A DNA stretch of 64,000 bases from Aplectana chamaeleonis (Eukaryota > Nematoda > Chromadorea > Rhabditida > Cosmocercidae): contig JAPDOI010000150.1 of NCBI GenBank assembly GCA_029168955.1, forward strand, positions 806,001 to 870,000, given 5' to 3'. Both the position numbers and the translations under genes were made by a program. Of this stretch, positions 1-11,443 are shown piece after piece. Position 1 is the stretch's first letter; every line of letters starts with the position of its first letter. The notes beneath the pieces are model-generated. The model made no database searches, was not told where the DNA came from, and saw nothing but the letters and a program-made list of their open reading frames with translations.

Positions 1-717
1 AGAAGCTGCGTTCATTCCGACTTTTCCGCGTTTTTTGAGCAACTCGCTTCAAACTCATTTTGAGCAAAACTTGGTTGGTATTCATGATTTTGGCGTGTAA
101 AACTATCCAAAGGTGTAGCCGTTGTTGTGATTTGCTCGAGAACTAGACGAGTTTTCCAATCAGCTAACAGTAGCGTGTCAAAGGCCCTGCTTCTACAGTC
201 TATAAAGAGCTGGATGATTGCTCAACTTCTTCACATGTTGAAGATACCCCAACAAGGACTATACATTGGGTAGCCCTCAACAACACATTCATCAATAGCA
301 CTCAGTTTCGCTCAAGGTTGAGTTGAGAGCGAGTTATTCAAAAGGAGGGAAAAAAACGCAAAATCGCCTTCTCGCGCGCCTTTTGAGCAAATCCTACGAG
401 CGGTATTGTAGCTGCAATATTTTAGAAACAGCGTGAGCGGTTACTCAGCGGCTCGCATAAACTTATTCCCTAAAAAGAGGAGCCTCTGCTCATCTGTTTC
501 ACCCCTCATTCAGATTAGAGGCAGCGCACACGCAAACACTGTTTCTCATTCTTCTATGTACAGCTACGCAGAATTGGGGTTTCAAGCCTTGTCAGCTACT
601 ACCTTCACTTGGTTCAAACATTTGAACAAAGGAAAACAGTTTTCATGCCCGGACGACTCCTTTAGCGCGGGGCGGGGTGATGGTGCGATAAATCGCTCAG
701 TCTGCTTGATGTTACAT

Positions 718-889
718 TACCGTTCGTATTACTTGGTCAGAAAGCGCGCGAGGACGCGTTTAGCCTCTTTTTGGTTTTTTGCAAAACTCGCTTCGAACAC
801 ACGTTGAGTTTGAAGCAAGTTATTCGAAAAGAACGAAAAAGGCTCGAACCAGGTCCTCACGCGCTTCCTGACCTTAGCCTACGAGCGGT
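718..889. repeat. Inverted-repeat element
   Basis: The ends are inverted copies: ACCGTTCGTATTACTTGGTC at the left and GACCTTAGCCTACGAGCGGT at the right, each followed inward by GC-rich matching arms around a GCTTCGAAC...GTTTGAAGC core. A related, left-truncated copy fills about 1-410 (shared TACGAGCGGTATTG near its right end). Between them (410-717) I see no gene. Confidence 0.5.
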
Positions 890-969
890 ATTGCAGCACG
901 TAGCTATGCTATAAGCCACGGAAGACTGCACTGAGTAGTTCATTGAAGAACAATCTCCCAGAAACATAC

Positions 970-1114
970 CAACACAAAGCAAGCCGACAATATAAAAAGG
1001 GCCGACGGTCTTGAATATCGAAAAGCCTATCATTTCGACGAATCCGACGCCTACACTTGGAATCGTGATAAAGACTAGAGATACCATAAGAATACCGGTA
1101 GTGGTACGGTTGGC
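970..1114 (-). CDS. Srbc-type receptor exon 6 (TM6, start of TM7)
   Basis: Starts after GATTTTCAG with ANRTTTGILMVSLVFITIPS (TM6), then GFVEMIGFS and GPFYIVGLLCVG (start of TM7). A strong GTATGT donor follows base 970 in phase 1. Read through, the frame would continue with a poorly hydrophobic tail to a stop at 857, so I prefer the splice. No convincing last exon was found between 1 and 960. Confidence 0.7.
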
Positions 1115-4100
1115 CTGAAAATCGCTTATGCTAGCTTTAAAAAATCTCAACATTAAGTACAGCTCACCTGTCTAAATTTATTTGTCCCTTTGCTGCTGGT
1201 AACATCAACCGTTTTCGATGTTTTGCTAGCGAGTCGCAGCTTCATCATGAGTATGACTGTTAGCACGATTATAAAGAAGCCCATCCCCTGAAAAAAATTC
1301 TCCTACAGTTGCTAATCCTCTAGTCAACAGACAGAGCGGTACATCACCCTGGCGCATATTGAATACACAGTCCAACCACGTAATTGATTCTTTGTTTCCC
1401 TGCTTGTCTTGGAGGAAATTTCACCCTGATTATATTGGTGTTTCCATCACCGCTCATAACTCATTACAAACGCAGGTATGAAATGTAAAAGATTCTAAAC
1501 TTGAATGGCGAAAATTTTGCGGCCGAGTTGTCTCAAACCTGTTTTGTTTTCTTTACACGCAGCCATCTTTCTGATCCACGCCACAATATACAGCCAGATC
1601 AACAGCGAATGGAGGAACATGAAGTTTGAACAAAACAAATCGCGCTTCTCCTCACTATAGAGATCGAAAGCTTGTCGGTGAGCGTAACCCATTTTTTCAT
1701 TCATGAGGACGTGGTCTACTTCTTCCTAGCTTACTTGTGGGAATTGAGATTTCGCGCTCGGCAGCGTTTCTATAGGTCTGAGAGCAAGTCAAAAGCGAGC
1801 AAGCGTTTCTCGGCGTTTTTCCTCCGTTTTCCTCTCGCCGTTCCTCTCGCCCTGCGCCCTCAGGAAAAGGAAGCACACTAGCAGATCTAAATGAGAATTC
1901 GGTTACAGCTCTCGAACTAGCGTGAGGTGGGTATTAGGCGACCACATTTAACGTGTTTAAGGTTGCAAGAACTACTATCGTCAATTTGTAAATTGTAACT
2001 GGCTCAATTCCTTCAAGTAATAAATTTTAACACCAGAAGCTGAACTGGTTTCAAACCACGTGAAAAGCTGCAGTCTTTAATATAAAGCATGTTTATAGAA
2101 AATGCATGTATACTTCATGCAAAATTAGCAAACAAACAACCAAAACGAAAGCAAATCAAAAACTAAAAAAATAAAATTGAGTCAGTTAAATGGACAAGTT
2201 GAAATTCTCCCAAACAATTGAAAAAAACTATGGAATTTGAATAATAACTGAATAGTTCATCAACGAAAAGCTATTGAACGAAAGTATGCACATCGGCTTG
2301 GATACAGGCTCTAAACCTAATTGATCAGAACTAAATCTATTGAGGTTGATAGAGTTATTCATAGAAAATGATTGTTAACAATTATCCGTCGAAGCAAAAC
2401 TGATTATAAAAGCTTTCGAGCGATGCCTTCTAAAGTGAGTTCTTAGCGTAAATTCTTTTTTTGCGGTTGATGAAATAGGAAATTCACTCATTTTTACTCA
2501 TTATATGAGCGAAACACTATTTAAAAATTATTACGGCAACGCATGGTCCAAATCACAAATTAGAATCGATGACAATGAGATGAATATTTGAAGTTTTGGC
2601 TCGCTAAACAGAAAAATTCATTATCTTCAACTGTTGAAGTATTGGCAGTAACAACAAGGAGTTTAAGATGCTGGAACACCCCAGAATATATTCATTCGTT
2701 TCACCTAGCACGAAGCCTGCTTATCGCCGCACTAGAGCTTAAAAAAATGACTTGAAGCTCCCCTTGCACGCATCATTTTGCTTTAATGAATTTAACGGGG
2801 AGGGGGGAGGTGGTTATAGAACCCGATCAGGGGTGAGCGGAATAAAAATATGAAATTTTGAAAATCGGTTCTCGGGTTTCCGAACAGAAATTTATTTCTC
2901 GGGTTTCGGAAATCGGGCGGAAAACGCCTGAAAATGCGCGGAAATGCGGTTTTTGGAACGCTAAACACGGAAAAATTCAGAAATCATCTAATAATTTCTT
3001 TCGTCCCAGACGACCCGATATTTTCGCATTCCGCGGCATTTCTGCGGTTTTCGGAATGACGAACGCGCAATGCCAAAAATTGCGCGAAACTGCGGGTTCC
3101 CAAACGCGAAACGCGGAACTCCGCTCACCCCTGAACTCTATCCCTCGTCTGCCACTGCTATACTTCGGACCGAATCGTATTATTCGAAATTTATCCGAAT
3201 GATTTTTCGAATTTCGAATCACTCAAAACTCGAAATTCGAAATTTTTGGTTTCTGAATAATAGGCGAAATTTGAATATTTCATACAAAGACTTTCGAATA
3301 ATATTTGAAATTCGAATACTCCTCAAAAGGCGGTTAATTTTTTATTTTCCTTTTCCACTCTTTGACAATTCTTTGATAAGAGTTCCCATGCTCTTGTTCC
3401 AAATAATAACGCTGGCTTTTGTGAGGGGGTTATAAGGTATGCTGTTTAGGGGGATTACCTTGTCACCATTTTTTGCAAGTTAGCCAGATGCTCCTCGTTT
3501 TAATTTATTAACTTATTCTCTTATCTTCTTTATTATTTAGGTATGGCATAATATTACAAATTTTGTATAACTGCATCTTTCGTCTTATTGATGAGTGATT
3601 CTGAATAAGCATTGCTCACCATGTTGCTCGTTCCCCAGTAATAACGAAACTTGTTGCTGACAAAGCAACCGATTGCAGCGCAGTTTGGAGAAGGTTTGAA
3701 CGGCGATAGAGCAAACTCTAGACCAAGGTCGAACACTGCTAGTAGGCAAGCAACCACAAGGCAAATCAACGCATATACAGAAGAGGACAGTTTACGGTAG
3801 GTGAAGGGGGAGAAAAGCGCCTGAAAATATGTCACTTTGTTGGTGACTAATAGTAATGTAATCTCCAAGTTCGACTCTCGATAAACCTCGGCATCAGAAC
3901 AATGTGTTGAACGTTCGTCTGTAGCACGCACGAGGCGGTAGGATGACTTTATTGACTAACGTTTTAGCGGATTCGCCCTCGTCGGAGTCTGAAACGGTCA
4001 AATTTACTTGTAAAATTAATCGGCCAAATGTAGATACTATCCTACAGAAATTCAGACAAATTTTCCAAAACGAATGGCACGGAAACATAGAACTGAGTGG

Positions 4101-7100
4101 CATACCTGTTCAAAAGTTTCTGTCACTCTGGTACCCGCTTTGTTGTTCTACTGATCACATGATTTTCTGAGAACTTTTGAACAGGTATGCCCCTCAGTTC
4201 TATGTTTCCGTGCCATTCGTTTTAGACAATTTGTCTGAATTTCTGTAGGATAGTATCTACATTTGGCCGATTATTTTTACAAGTAAATTTGACCGTTCCA
4301 GACTCCGACGAGGGCGAATCCGCTGAAACGTTAGTTAATAAAGTCATCCTACCACCTCGTGCGTGCTACAGACGAACGTTCAACACAATAGTAATGTAGT
4401 TCTAATGTAGTAACGTAGTTCTGCGTGTTGTTCAGTGCTTTTGTTCTGAAGTGCATAAACCTCTCTTCTACCCCATGCACTAGCCATCGACTTCCGCATC
4501 AACACCGTCCAATCGTCAGTATGATTGGAGTTTTTTGAAAAATTTCTTCCCCGACTTCAATTTTTCAACGGTAAGTGAAGCGTCATCGCACTGAGTAATG
4601 AATAAATGGCCTCTCGATTTGAAATGGGACAATTATTCAGAAAGAATGACGAAGAGGAAAGGTACGCTACACAGACTTTTCAGACCGAATGAGAGGGCCG
4701 CCTCAGACAGCGCCACCGTGGTGCATTACGATGGCAGCGAGGGCTGGTGAAAAGGCGAATCCGTGCATCCCCGAATAAACGCACTATACCTTACCAGAGT
4801 CCGTTCAAAAGCTATTCCAATAGTGAGGGTCAGGTTTATTTTCAGTTGAGCCACCAATGGAACAGCGGAGATCATCACATAATATGGATCGAGATTAATG
4901 AACTTTGGATTCCAATGTGTTGTGAGATAAATTATATACGGAAGAGCTGAAAGGAAGAGTGCTGAAGCGATTTTGGACGATCATCTTCCATGCTAATCAC
5001 TTTAGGTTGTTGCGCACAATAGAAATAATTCATGAATATTTCTGCAGAATACAAAGCAGTTGAGTAAATGTTTAGACTTACTTAAAGTAACACAAACTTA
5101 AGTTGGACTTCGATCTTAGTATGGGCGTCGGATGTATGTACACTATGAAATTGTAGTGATGTGTTTAACGCACTGACTTCCGGTCTAAGGCATCTTTCAT
5201 AGTCCTCACCGCAAGCGCGGCACGCACGGGACGCGCGGTAAGAACTTTCGTAGTCCATCAGCACCGCCATAGCGGCGCCGCCCAAACCGCCGTGGCGGTT
5301 TTACCGTTTCAAACAGTAATTGCTTCTCGATTTAAGTCCACTCCAACATAAATAATTCTGGGACTATCCAGCGCCACCGCATACTCAAATGCAAGCCAGG
5401 AGTTTCTTTACAAGTCCCAGTTGAGGCCCGACTTTTACCCGCACCGCCATGGCGGTGCCGTTGGAGATTTCATAGTGGCTTCCCGCTCGTCCCGCGCGTG
5501 CCGCGCGTGCCGCGCTTGCGGTTGGGACTATGAAAGATACCTAAGTTCCTAAGATAAGTCTGTCGAAGCTGTACTTTTAACCTCACGATAACTTGACTAG
5601 CTTCGAAAAGAACTAGACTCCCTCAAATGCGGCTTTCTAAACGTAAATTTGTTGCTCCGCGTCTGAAAAACTGAAAAAGGGAAAAAAACTAAAAATAACG
5701 ACCAGAGGAAAGGCGCGAAATCCGTGCATCGCTCCATATATTGTATGATTACCTTCAAAGTTTGGATGAGCTCTCCATCTAAGGAACAATTGCAGACGAA
5801 AACTTATCATCACAAGGGGTCCTCATATTCAGAATGCGAATGAAAACTATCGTATTTTTTGAAAATTTCTGCTGGGAGAAACATAAAAGGAGGTCTTAGT
5901 CGGAGAAATCTGAAGGGCAAAACTATTCCACATAACCTTTAAACATAAAGCTGTTGAGCAAGAATGTCCAAGCTGCAATAGTACGGAGAAGTCGAAAAGA
6001 TGAAAGAATAAAACATTTTACGAGAATCCGGTTTGTGTCTTCTTCGGTCCATTAGTCACATTTAATGCAGTTTTTACGATAAAAAAGTGTATCTACGTTT
6101 TCATGATTGCGACCGGTCGTGATTGGCCAGCCGGGACCGAAACATTTCCCAGTCGGCAAAGAGGCTGGATTGACACGACACTGTATGGCGAGCTCGGTTG
6201 GGTGACTTACGGCAGCAGCCACTTCGGTCTCCCAATCTGTATTACTCCTCACGATTGCTCTCAGGAGCAGAATAGTGTTAAATAAACATATGTCAAACGT
6301 CCTCTCCAGAACAGAAAGGGGCTTAAAAGATTGTTCCAGTGCTCGAGTTATCATCCCCCCCCCCCCGACTCAGCTGTTGCTATCAACAACGACACGGATG
6401 TATCAAAACTCATCGTGAACAGTTTTTTTTTTCAATGAAACACACATGAGATAGCTCTCAAAAGCAGAGCAGTGTTGAAAAAAAAAGGATTCAAAAGACC
6501 GGAGAGGCAAAAAACGTGTTTGAAGATTATCCCAGTGGACTAGGCAATAAGTTGAACAGATGCTTGCCTGACGAAGATTCTTGGATGTTTTCGACAACGA
6601 ATTCTCAAATCTAATGCCTCTTCCAAGAAAAAAACCGCTGCCGATGATCGCAGGTCAAAGCGTGGCAGTGATAAACACGTGTCGGTGTTGATGACAACAA
6701 CTAGACACAAGGAGGCCGTACTTGCCCACCGTTTTTCCAACAGTGTTCTGCTTCTGAAGGCTATCACCACTGTTATTCAGAGAACACTGAAGAATAAAAT
6801 TAATCGTGAACAGTGCCTTTAAAGTTTTACCGAGGATATACAAAACCACATTTGCACTTACTGAAAAGGAATAGGTGCTTTGTGGGCGTAAGAGAAGCAC
6901 AGTACCTTGCGAACATGCAACGTTAATCTGTGGCACTAGTCGGGCATTCTCTTTCTTTCTCTATTTTCAAAAAGAAAACCCACTGGTAACAGCATGGAGA
7001 AAGTCAGTCAAAGCGAGGAAAAGCGGTAGGCGGTGATGGGAAGTCCTACGAAGTCTTTTCACCCTGAAAATAAGCGATCAATCCGTTATGGATTACTTTT

Positions 7101-7222
7101 CCGATTTCTGAGCTAATGCAGTACCTGACAAACATGAACAAAATGAAGCCATTACATATAATATTAGTGAGCTGGAGAAACAGAATAACAATATCAGAAA
7201 CGATAAATGTTGTCGTACTCAT
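970..7222 (-). CDS. Srbc-type nematode chemoreceptor (7TM GPCR), 3' end unresolved
   Basis: A serpentine G-protein-coupled receptor assembled from six exons on the minus strand: 7222-7125, 7063-6984, 4946-4795, 3820-3620, 1287-1168 and 1114-970. Every junction has GT/AG and the phases agree (2, 1, 0, 0, 0, 1). About 265 residues are covered. They give TM1 after the start Met, TM2 with the LxLTDF motif, TM3 ending in an acidic-Arg box (FERTL), TM4, the CxxIGCF...YYWGTSNM loop, TM5, TM6 and the GPFYIVGLL start of TM7. Those landmarks are those I associate with the nematode Srbc family (chemosensory neurons, about 300 residues). Srsx is the alternative. If the last donor is not used the frame runs to a stop at 857, giving 302 residues. 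Otherwise a last exon lies left of the window or was missed. The introns hold a foldback and other repeats. Confidence 0.8.
1168..1287 (-). CDS. Srbc-type receptor exon 5 (TM5 and third intracellular loop)
   Basis: 120 bases, phase 0 at both ends, between TTTTTTCAG and GTGAGC. It encodes TM5 (GMGFFIIVLTVILMMKLR) followed by a Ser/Thr/Lys-rich intracellular loop ending KFRQ, which runs directly into ANRTTTG of the next exon. Confidence 0.75.
1290..3540. other. Intron 4 of the receptor gene, no coding signal
   Basis: Between receptor exons 4 and 5. It contains an open frame of 69 codons on the minus strand (1704-1495) with one hydrophobic stretch that I cannot connect to the receptor, an AT-rich stretch (about 2000-2700), and a run rich in TTCGAA/CGAAATT words at 3170-3330. 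No known element was recognised. Confidence 0.4.
3620..3820 (-). CDS. Srbc-type receptor exon 4 (TM4 and second extracellular loop)
   Basis: 201 bases, phase 0 at both ends, between ATTTTCAG and GTGAGC. It starts with LFSPFTYRK (second intracellular loop), continues with TM4 (VYALICLVVACLLAVFDLG), then the Cys-containing loop CAAIGCFVS and YYWGTSNM. The intron before it contains the large foldback element at 3903-4387. Confidence 0.8.
3903..4387. repeat. Large foldback (hairpin) element
   Basis: The two arms, about 3903-4118 and 4171-4387, are near-perfect inverted copies around a spacer of about 50 bases. The outer ends read TGTGTTGAACGTTCGTCTG and its complement. A diverged single arm recurs near 21983-22258. 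No internal gene, so this is a non-autonomous foldback transposon. Confidence 0.8.
4795..4946 (-). CDS. Srbc-type receptor exon 3 (extracellular loop 1, TM3)
   Basis: 152 bases between a CCTTTCAG acceptor and a GTAAGG donor. It encodes LPYIIYL, an INLDPYYVMISAVPL segment and the TM3 run QLKINLTLTIGIAFERTL, where ERT takes the place of the DRY box. This is the most diagnostic exon for the Srbc assignment. Intron 2 (about 2 kb) contains the 5185-5545 inverted-repeat element. Confidence 0.75.
5185..5545. mobile_element. MITE-like element with about 55-bp inverted ends
   Basis: Left end TAAGGCATCTTTCATAGTCC and right end GGACTATGAAAGATACCTAA are inverted copies. The match continues inward through CCGCAAGCGCGGCACGC. 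The interior carries further small palindromes around CACCGCCATGGCGGTG. It lies in receptor intron 2. Confidence 0.7.
6984..7063 (-). CDS. Srbc-type receptor exon 2 (intracellular loop 1, TM2)
   Basis: 80 bases after a TTTTCAG acceptor, separated from exon 1 by only 61 bases. It encodes a basic loop (VKRLRRTSHHR) followed by LPLFLALTDFLHAVT, the TM2 signature with its conserved Asp. It ends in phase 1 at GTGGGT. The phase fits exon 3 exactly. Confidence 0.7.
7125..7222 (-). CDS. Srbc-type receptor exon 1 (start, TM1)
   Basis: 98 bases, starting at ATG 7222. It encodes a short Thr-rich N-terminus and one strongly hydrophobic segment (IVILFLQLTNIICNGFILF) with the Asn typical of GPCR TM1. It ends in phase 2 before a GTACTG donor. 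The start is chosen because it is the only ATG that leaves the usual very short Srbc N-terminus. The exon is too short to stand out as an open frame. Confidence 0.7.
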
Positions 7223-7271
7223 CTGTTTTGTTGAAGACTCGTTCTTAGAATGTCTGTAGTCAGTAGTTGCT

Positions 7272-8470
7272 TGAAGGCAGCATACACGCTCGCAAACATG
7301 GTCGAGATAATAGCATAAATAGCGCTAAATATCACCCAGGATGACAATATTTGAGCAATCATGTCTCGCACGCCCGTATTTTCACACCCCTTTGAGTAAC
7401 AGAATGAAAAGTTAAACTAGAGGAAACATGTGATAATTGAGAGTGATAGCACTAGCAAATGGGAGGGCGCGAGAGAAACAGCTTGATTTATCTGGATATT
7501 ACATGTTTGTGCACTGAAGAAATCCTCCATTTTCAAAGGCAGCCGGAGAAGAGCGGCATTCTCGAAAGTGGATGGGAGTTTATGAGCGTTTAGACATGTG
7601 ATACTCAAGTAAATCGAGCTGTTTCTCTGCACAATCGCGGAAGTTGGCGATCACGCACTTTTACGTACACATTCTAATCGACGCCTCTAATCGATTTCAT
7701 GTTCGCGGTGTCGCGCCATTGGTTACTCATTTATAATGAAGTGGTGCATTGTGGTTTGTCATTTTATGATAATTACCACTTTATGGTAATATTTGTTCTG
7801 TATTATGATTGTTTTGCCTACTTATTTGCTGGATTTTTTTCATCTCATCAACCAGCGAATGTCATAATCATCATAAAGTTGAATTTGATTCGTATTTCTG
7901 TGGATCTGACGAACTCTGCTCTGACTTCACTTGAACTTTTCCCTCAGTAATAAGAAGAACTGGAAGAACTAAAAATAGGCCAAGAGAATACCATTCACAT
8001 TGCGAATCACAATCTGGGCAGCCGAAGATGAAGGCGAACTACCTGAAAAAAAGCAGAACTAATAGAAAGAAAAGAATCAATGGCGAAAAAAGAGCAATTT
8101 GAACGAGGACATATGAAGCGGTCGCCGCGACCGGTCGCGCGACGCGATCTGGCTATGTCAGCCGCCCAATCGCGCGATTGGGCGACTTTCAACGCGATCT
8201 TGTCTGGAAGGCCGGCGACCTGATCGCGCGACGCGACCTGGTCGATACACCGTGTTTTCATTCGGTCGCATCGCAGAGCCATTGAACTCTGAAAGAGGCC
8301 TTACTCAAAGGGGTGTGAAAATACAGGCGTGTGTGACAGGGATGGTCAAATACTGTCATCTTGAATGGATTTCAGCGCTTCAAACGTCGTTCACGACATC
8401 GTAGGGGCCGTGCAGGCCTATTTATGCTGATATCTCGACCATGTTTGCGAGCGTGTATGCTGCCTTTGAA
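7272..8470. mobile_element. 1.2-kb foldback element, AAGGCAGCATACACGCT family
   Basis: Long inverted arms (about 7272-7395 and 8303-8470) begin with AAGGCAGCATACACGCTCGC and end with its complement. The interior holds a separate GC-rich palindromic block at about 8115-8260 made of CGCGACC/GGTCGCG words. One arm of the same family recurs at 11253-11436. It sits 50 bases upstream of the receptor start codon. Confidence 0.7.
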
Positions 8471-8628
8471 ATACGACTGAAAACGTGTTTATCTTTCCGA
8501 CAATGGTTACCAATGCATAGCACAGTCAACAAGCCACCTAAAATCATAAATAACTCCCGTATATCTGTCAAACATTTCCGCCAAGCTCCTACTAAAATTG
8601 AAATTGACTAGATCTCTTCTCTGATTCT

Positions 8629-8853
8629 TTAAGAGTCGCATTTCCATTTAATAAATGGAGTGCAAAGTTTTCGAGAAAACACAATGCTAAAATGGAGAGA
8701 CGACAGGTTCGTTCCCAAGATAACGTGATAATATGTAGCTGCATAGCGGTTTCCTAGAAATAGGTCACAAACAAGACAGGCAAGGTAGTACGACCACCCA
8801 AGTATTATAACGCGTATCGCTGCGAGAACAGAACATCTGTCTGAAGTTAGCAA
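8629..8853 (-). pseudogene. Possible membrane-protein fragment
   Basis: A 74-codon frame with two hydrophobic stretches (VLAAIRVIILGWSYYLACLV and YYHVILGTNLSSLHFSIVF). It could be a relic of another chemoreceptor, but I see no diagnostic motif, no clean flanking splice sites and no partner exons. Low confidence. Confidence 0.2.
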
Positions 8854-9263
8854 TTATGGGTAAAGAAGTCGCATGCGCTGCAGAAAACAAGGTTTCTATG
8901 ACCACTAAAGCTGAGGCTATTTCCTATAAGTAGATTAGGTTAATTGTTATGGCGCATGTTGCACAAAGCGGGAACATTTACAGCATATAGGAATTTCTCA
9001 CGAAAGAAACTCGTTTTATCCTCAAAGTTTAGGGCACAACAAGACTGGCAGGGAATCTCTACACGAAAGGAATTTAAACTAAATACCAGCAGTGAGTCGG
9101 TTTACGTCCATATAGCTTCCCTGTAGGTTTATTTCACGCAGAATATTAGCAGGGCTCTTTTCAAAGACTGCCAGAAAAAGCAACGTAGCGAGACAGGCAT
9201 AGTATTGCACTTGACCTGGAGGAACGGATTGATTCGTTATGAGACACCTCAAGATCAAGACTA

Positions 9264-9546
9264 TACTGTGCTTATCTGGGCCAAATTCCGGTCCGCAATT
9301 GCGTCTCGACACGCTTTGCGGCCGCACGCGTTGGAGTCATTCGAGTTTCCAGCGCCAAAGCCGACTCTATATGGTTTTTTTATACAGTTTGCTCCAATTT
9401 TGTTCACTTTCTAGTTTCTAAAACCCACCTAGAGTCAACAGATCGGCGGCTGCGGCGCTGGAAACTCTTCCGACTCAAATGCGCGCGGCCGCGAAGCGTG
9501 TCGAGACGCAATTGCGGACCGGATTTTGGCCCAGATAAGCACAGTA
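9264..9546. mobile_element. MITE, TACTGTGCTT family, copy 1
   Basis: Begins TACTGTGCTTATCTGGGCC and ends with its complement (GGCCCAGATAAGCACAGTA). The inverted arms are about 100 bases and include GGCCGC-rich segments. A second copy lies at 37863-38146. TA at both outer ends would fit a Tc1/mariner-type target site. Confidence 0.8.
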
Positions 9547-10184
9547 CCTCCTATTTTAGAACAGGGTCCAGCAACTTCGAAACTTTTTTAAAGTGGTGGG
9601 TCGTCACCGAAGTTGAACAAATGGGTTGGGGTCGCAGGTTTTTTCCATTCTAACTCAGCGTTTTTTCTCTCGTCTAACTCAGCTTCACCACAGATGGTTT
9701 CCTACACAACCACGAGTTGTTCGTATATATTCGTCAACCGCTGGCGACCTAAATGCTCCCGCAATTGCAAGCATTAGAACATTGAAAAAGTGATCTTAGG
9801 GGCCTTCCAGTGTCACGTACATTGCGTTGCAAAATTATAGGACATAGCCCGATTTTCGCAGTTCCGAACTTTGCATGTATTAAGAGGACAAACCGTAATT
9901 GCCATTCGATACAACACCTTCAAAAATCCCTGGACACGGATCTTCATCAAAACAGAGCAACTAGTGGGAAACTGGAAACAGAAATCGTCAAAAATGGATG
10001 TTGCAAAACTATATGATAGATCTAAATGATTTGAACGTTGTTTTTTTTTTGAGGAGGCGAGCCACGGGTCTAGCTGTCTACCCACATACAAGCCTGTTTA
10101 ACTCCCCAACTATCAGCTTATCTGCCTACCCACCTGAACGGTTAACGTCCCACATTTCCACCTTGAGCCGAGACCGAATTTAAG

Positions 10185-10606
10185 TTAAAGGCAGCATACA
10201 CGCTCGCAAACGTGGTTTTTAGACTAGGAAAATAGATTGGTACGGCTCAGATCACAACGCCTACTCATTTTGAAGCGACAAAAACGACCCACAATGACGC
10301 TACACGAGTGAGAAGTTGGCCTCGTCCTGTAATTCTCCGCCCCTGTATTTGCCGCCCTTCTCCAGAGGAGAGGTGCTGAGCCATTCCCACCGTCGGCGAC
10401 GTTTGTGGGTGGTACAATAAGTAAACCACGGACATTGGCGACGGTAGAAATGGCCCAGGACAACTGTTTTGGACGAGACCAAAAATACAGGGGTGGAGCC
10501 AACTTTTCACTCGTGTAGCGGCATTGTGGATCGTTTCTTTGAGGCACACCATTACATTTCCGTTGTTATCTCAAACACGTTTGCGAGCGTGTACGCTGCC
10601 TTTAAA
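10185..10606. mobile_element. MITE, TTAAAGGCAGCATACACG type
   Basis: Left end TTAAAGGCAGCATACACGCT, right end GAGCGTGTACGCTGCCTTTAA. The right TTAA is also the left TTAA of the next element, so the two are joined end to end at 10601-10606. Confidence 0.75.
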
Positions 10607-11093
10607 GGCAGTGTTCACGATAATCTTCGATTTTGAGATTAATCGCTAAATCGATTGTTTGGCCCCCGAGTAGAACTGAAATGACGATTAAACCGAGAAA
10701 AACGCACCAGAAGTACACGAAATCCTTAAGTATCAGCCCGCCTCTCAAGTATCAATGGAACTGTACGTTGTGACATCGAAATCTTATGTGGACCCATCTT
10801 TTGCAATTCTCCATTCTGTGTTGCTCCGTTCTTTCCTTCGGGCCCTAACTAATACTGTTTTGCCCAAAATATTCTTCCATTTTCGATTAGTCCCATTTTT
10901 TACCGGTGACAACCACCGTGAACATGTTCATCCAACCAGACAACAAGTCCAGGCCTTAGAATGATGTCACTGAAATAAGACGAATTAGTGCGTTTCTCGC
11001 CGTTTCTTCGTGATTTTGGTGACACTTGGTAGCCAAGGCATTGTTTTGAGTGGAAAACTTGGAAACGAGAATCATCGTGAACACTGCCTTTAA
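10602..11093. mobile_element. MITE, TTAAAGGCAGTGTTCACG type
   Basis: Left end TTAAAGGCAGTGTTCACGAT, right end ATCATCGTGAACACTGCCTTTAA. Closely related full copies occur in gene B intron 2 at 46601-47084 and 47083-47564, sharing the internal AACATGTTCATCCAACC and TGTCACTGAAATAAGACG segments in one orientation or the other. Confidence 0.8.
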
Positions 11094-11252
11094 GCAACCG
11101 CTGATAAAACTCTTTTTCTTTGTGGACCGATTCTGCTAAAATTTTGTCAGCAGGTCTCCCTGGACCCCGTCACTTGAATCCAACAGGAAATCTCCGGTAA
11201 TTCTTTGGAAGTCCTATTAACTCCTTTTCGAAATTCCAAGTGATCACAAGAC

Positions 11253-11436
11253 TTGAAGGCAGCATACACGCTCACAAACGTGGTCGAGATAACAGCATAA
11301 ATAGGCTCGCACGGCCACAACCATGTCGACGAAGACGTTCGAAGCGTTAAGAACCATCCAAGATATTTGACAATGTTTGAGCAATCATGCCTTCCACGCC
11401 TGTATTTTCCCACCCTCTCGAGTACGAGAATGAGAA
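11253..11436. repeat. Single arm of the AAGGCAGCATACACGCT foldback family
   Basis: Matches the left arm of the 7272-8470 element (CTTGAAGGCAGCATACACG, then GTCGAGATAACAGCATAAAT) but lacks the facing arm, so it is a deletion derivative. Confidence 0.6.
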
Positions 11437-11443
11437 ATGAAAC

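Noticed and set aside
8115..8260. CRISPR-like or regulatory array of CGCGACC words
   Set aside because: The units are overlapping palindromes of irregular spacing inside a foldback element, without constant spacers. The genome is eukaryotic.
10224..10552. Several overlapping minus-strand frames of 60-107 codons
   Set aside because: All lie inside the MITE at 10185-10606, have no motif and are in different frames of the same inverted repeat.
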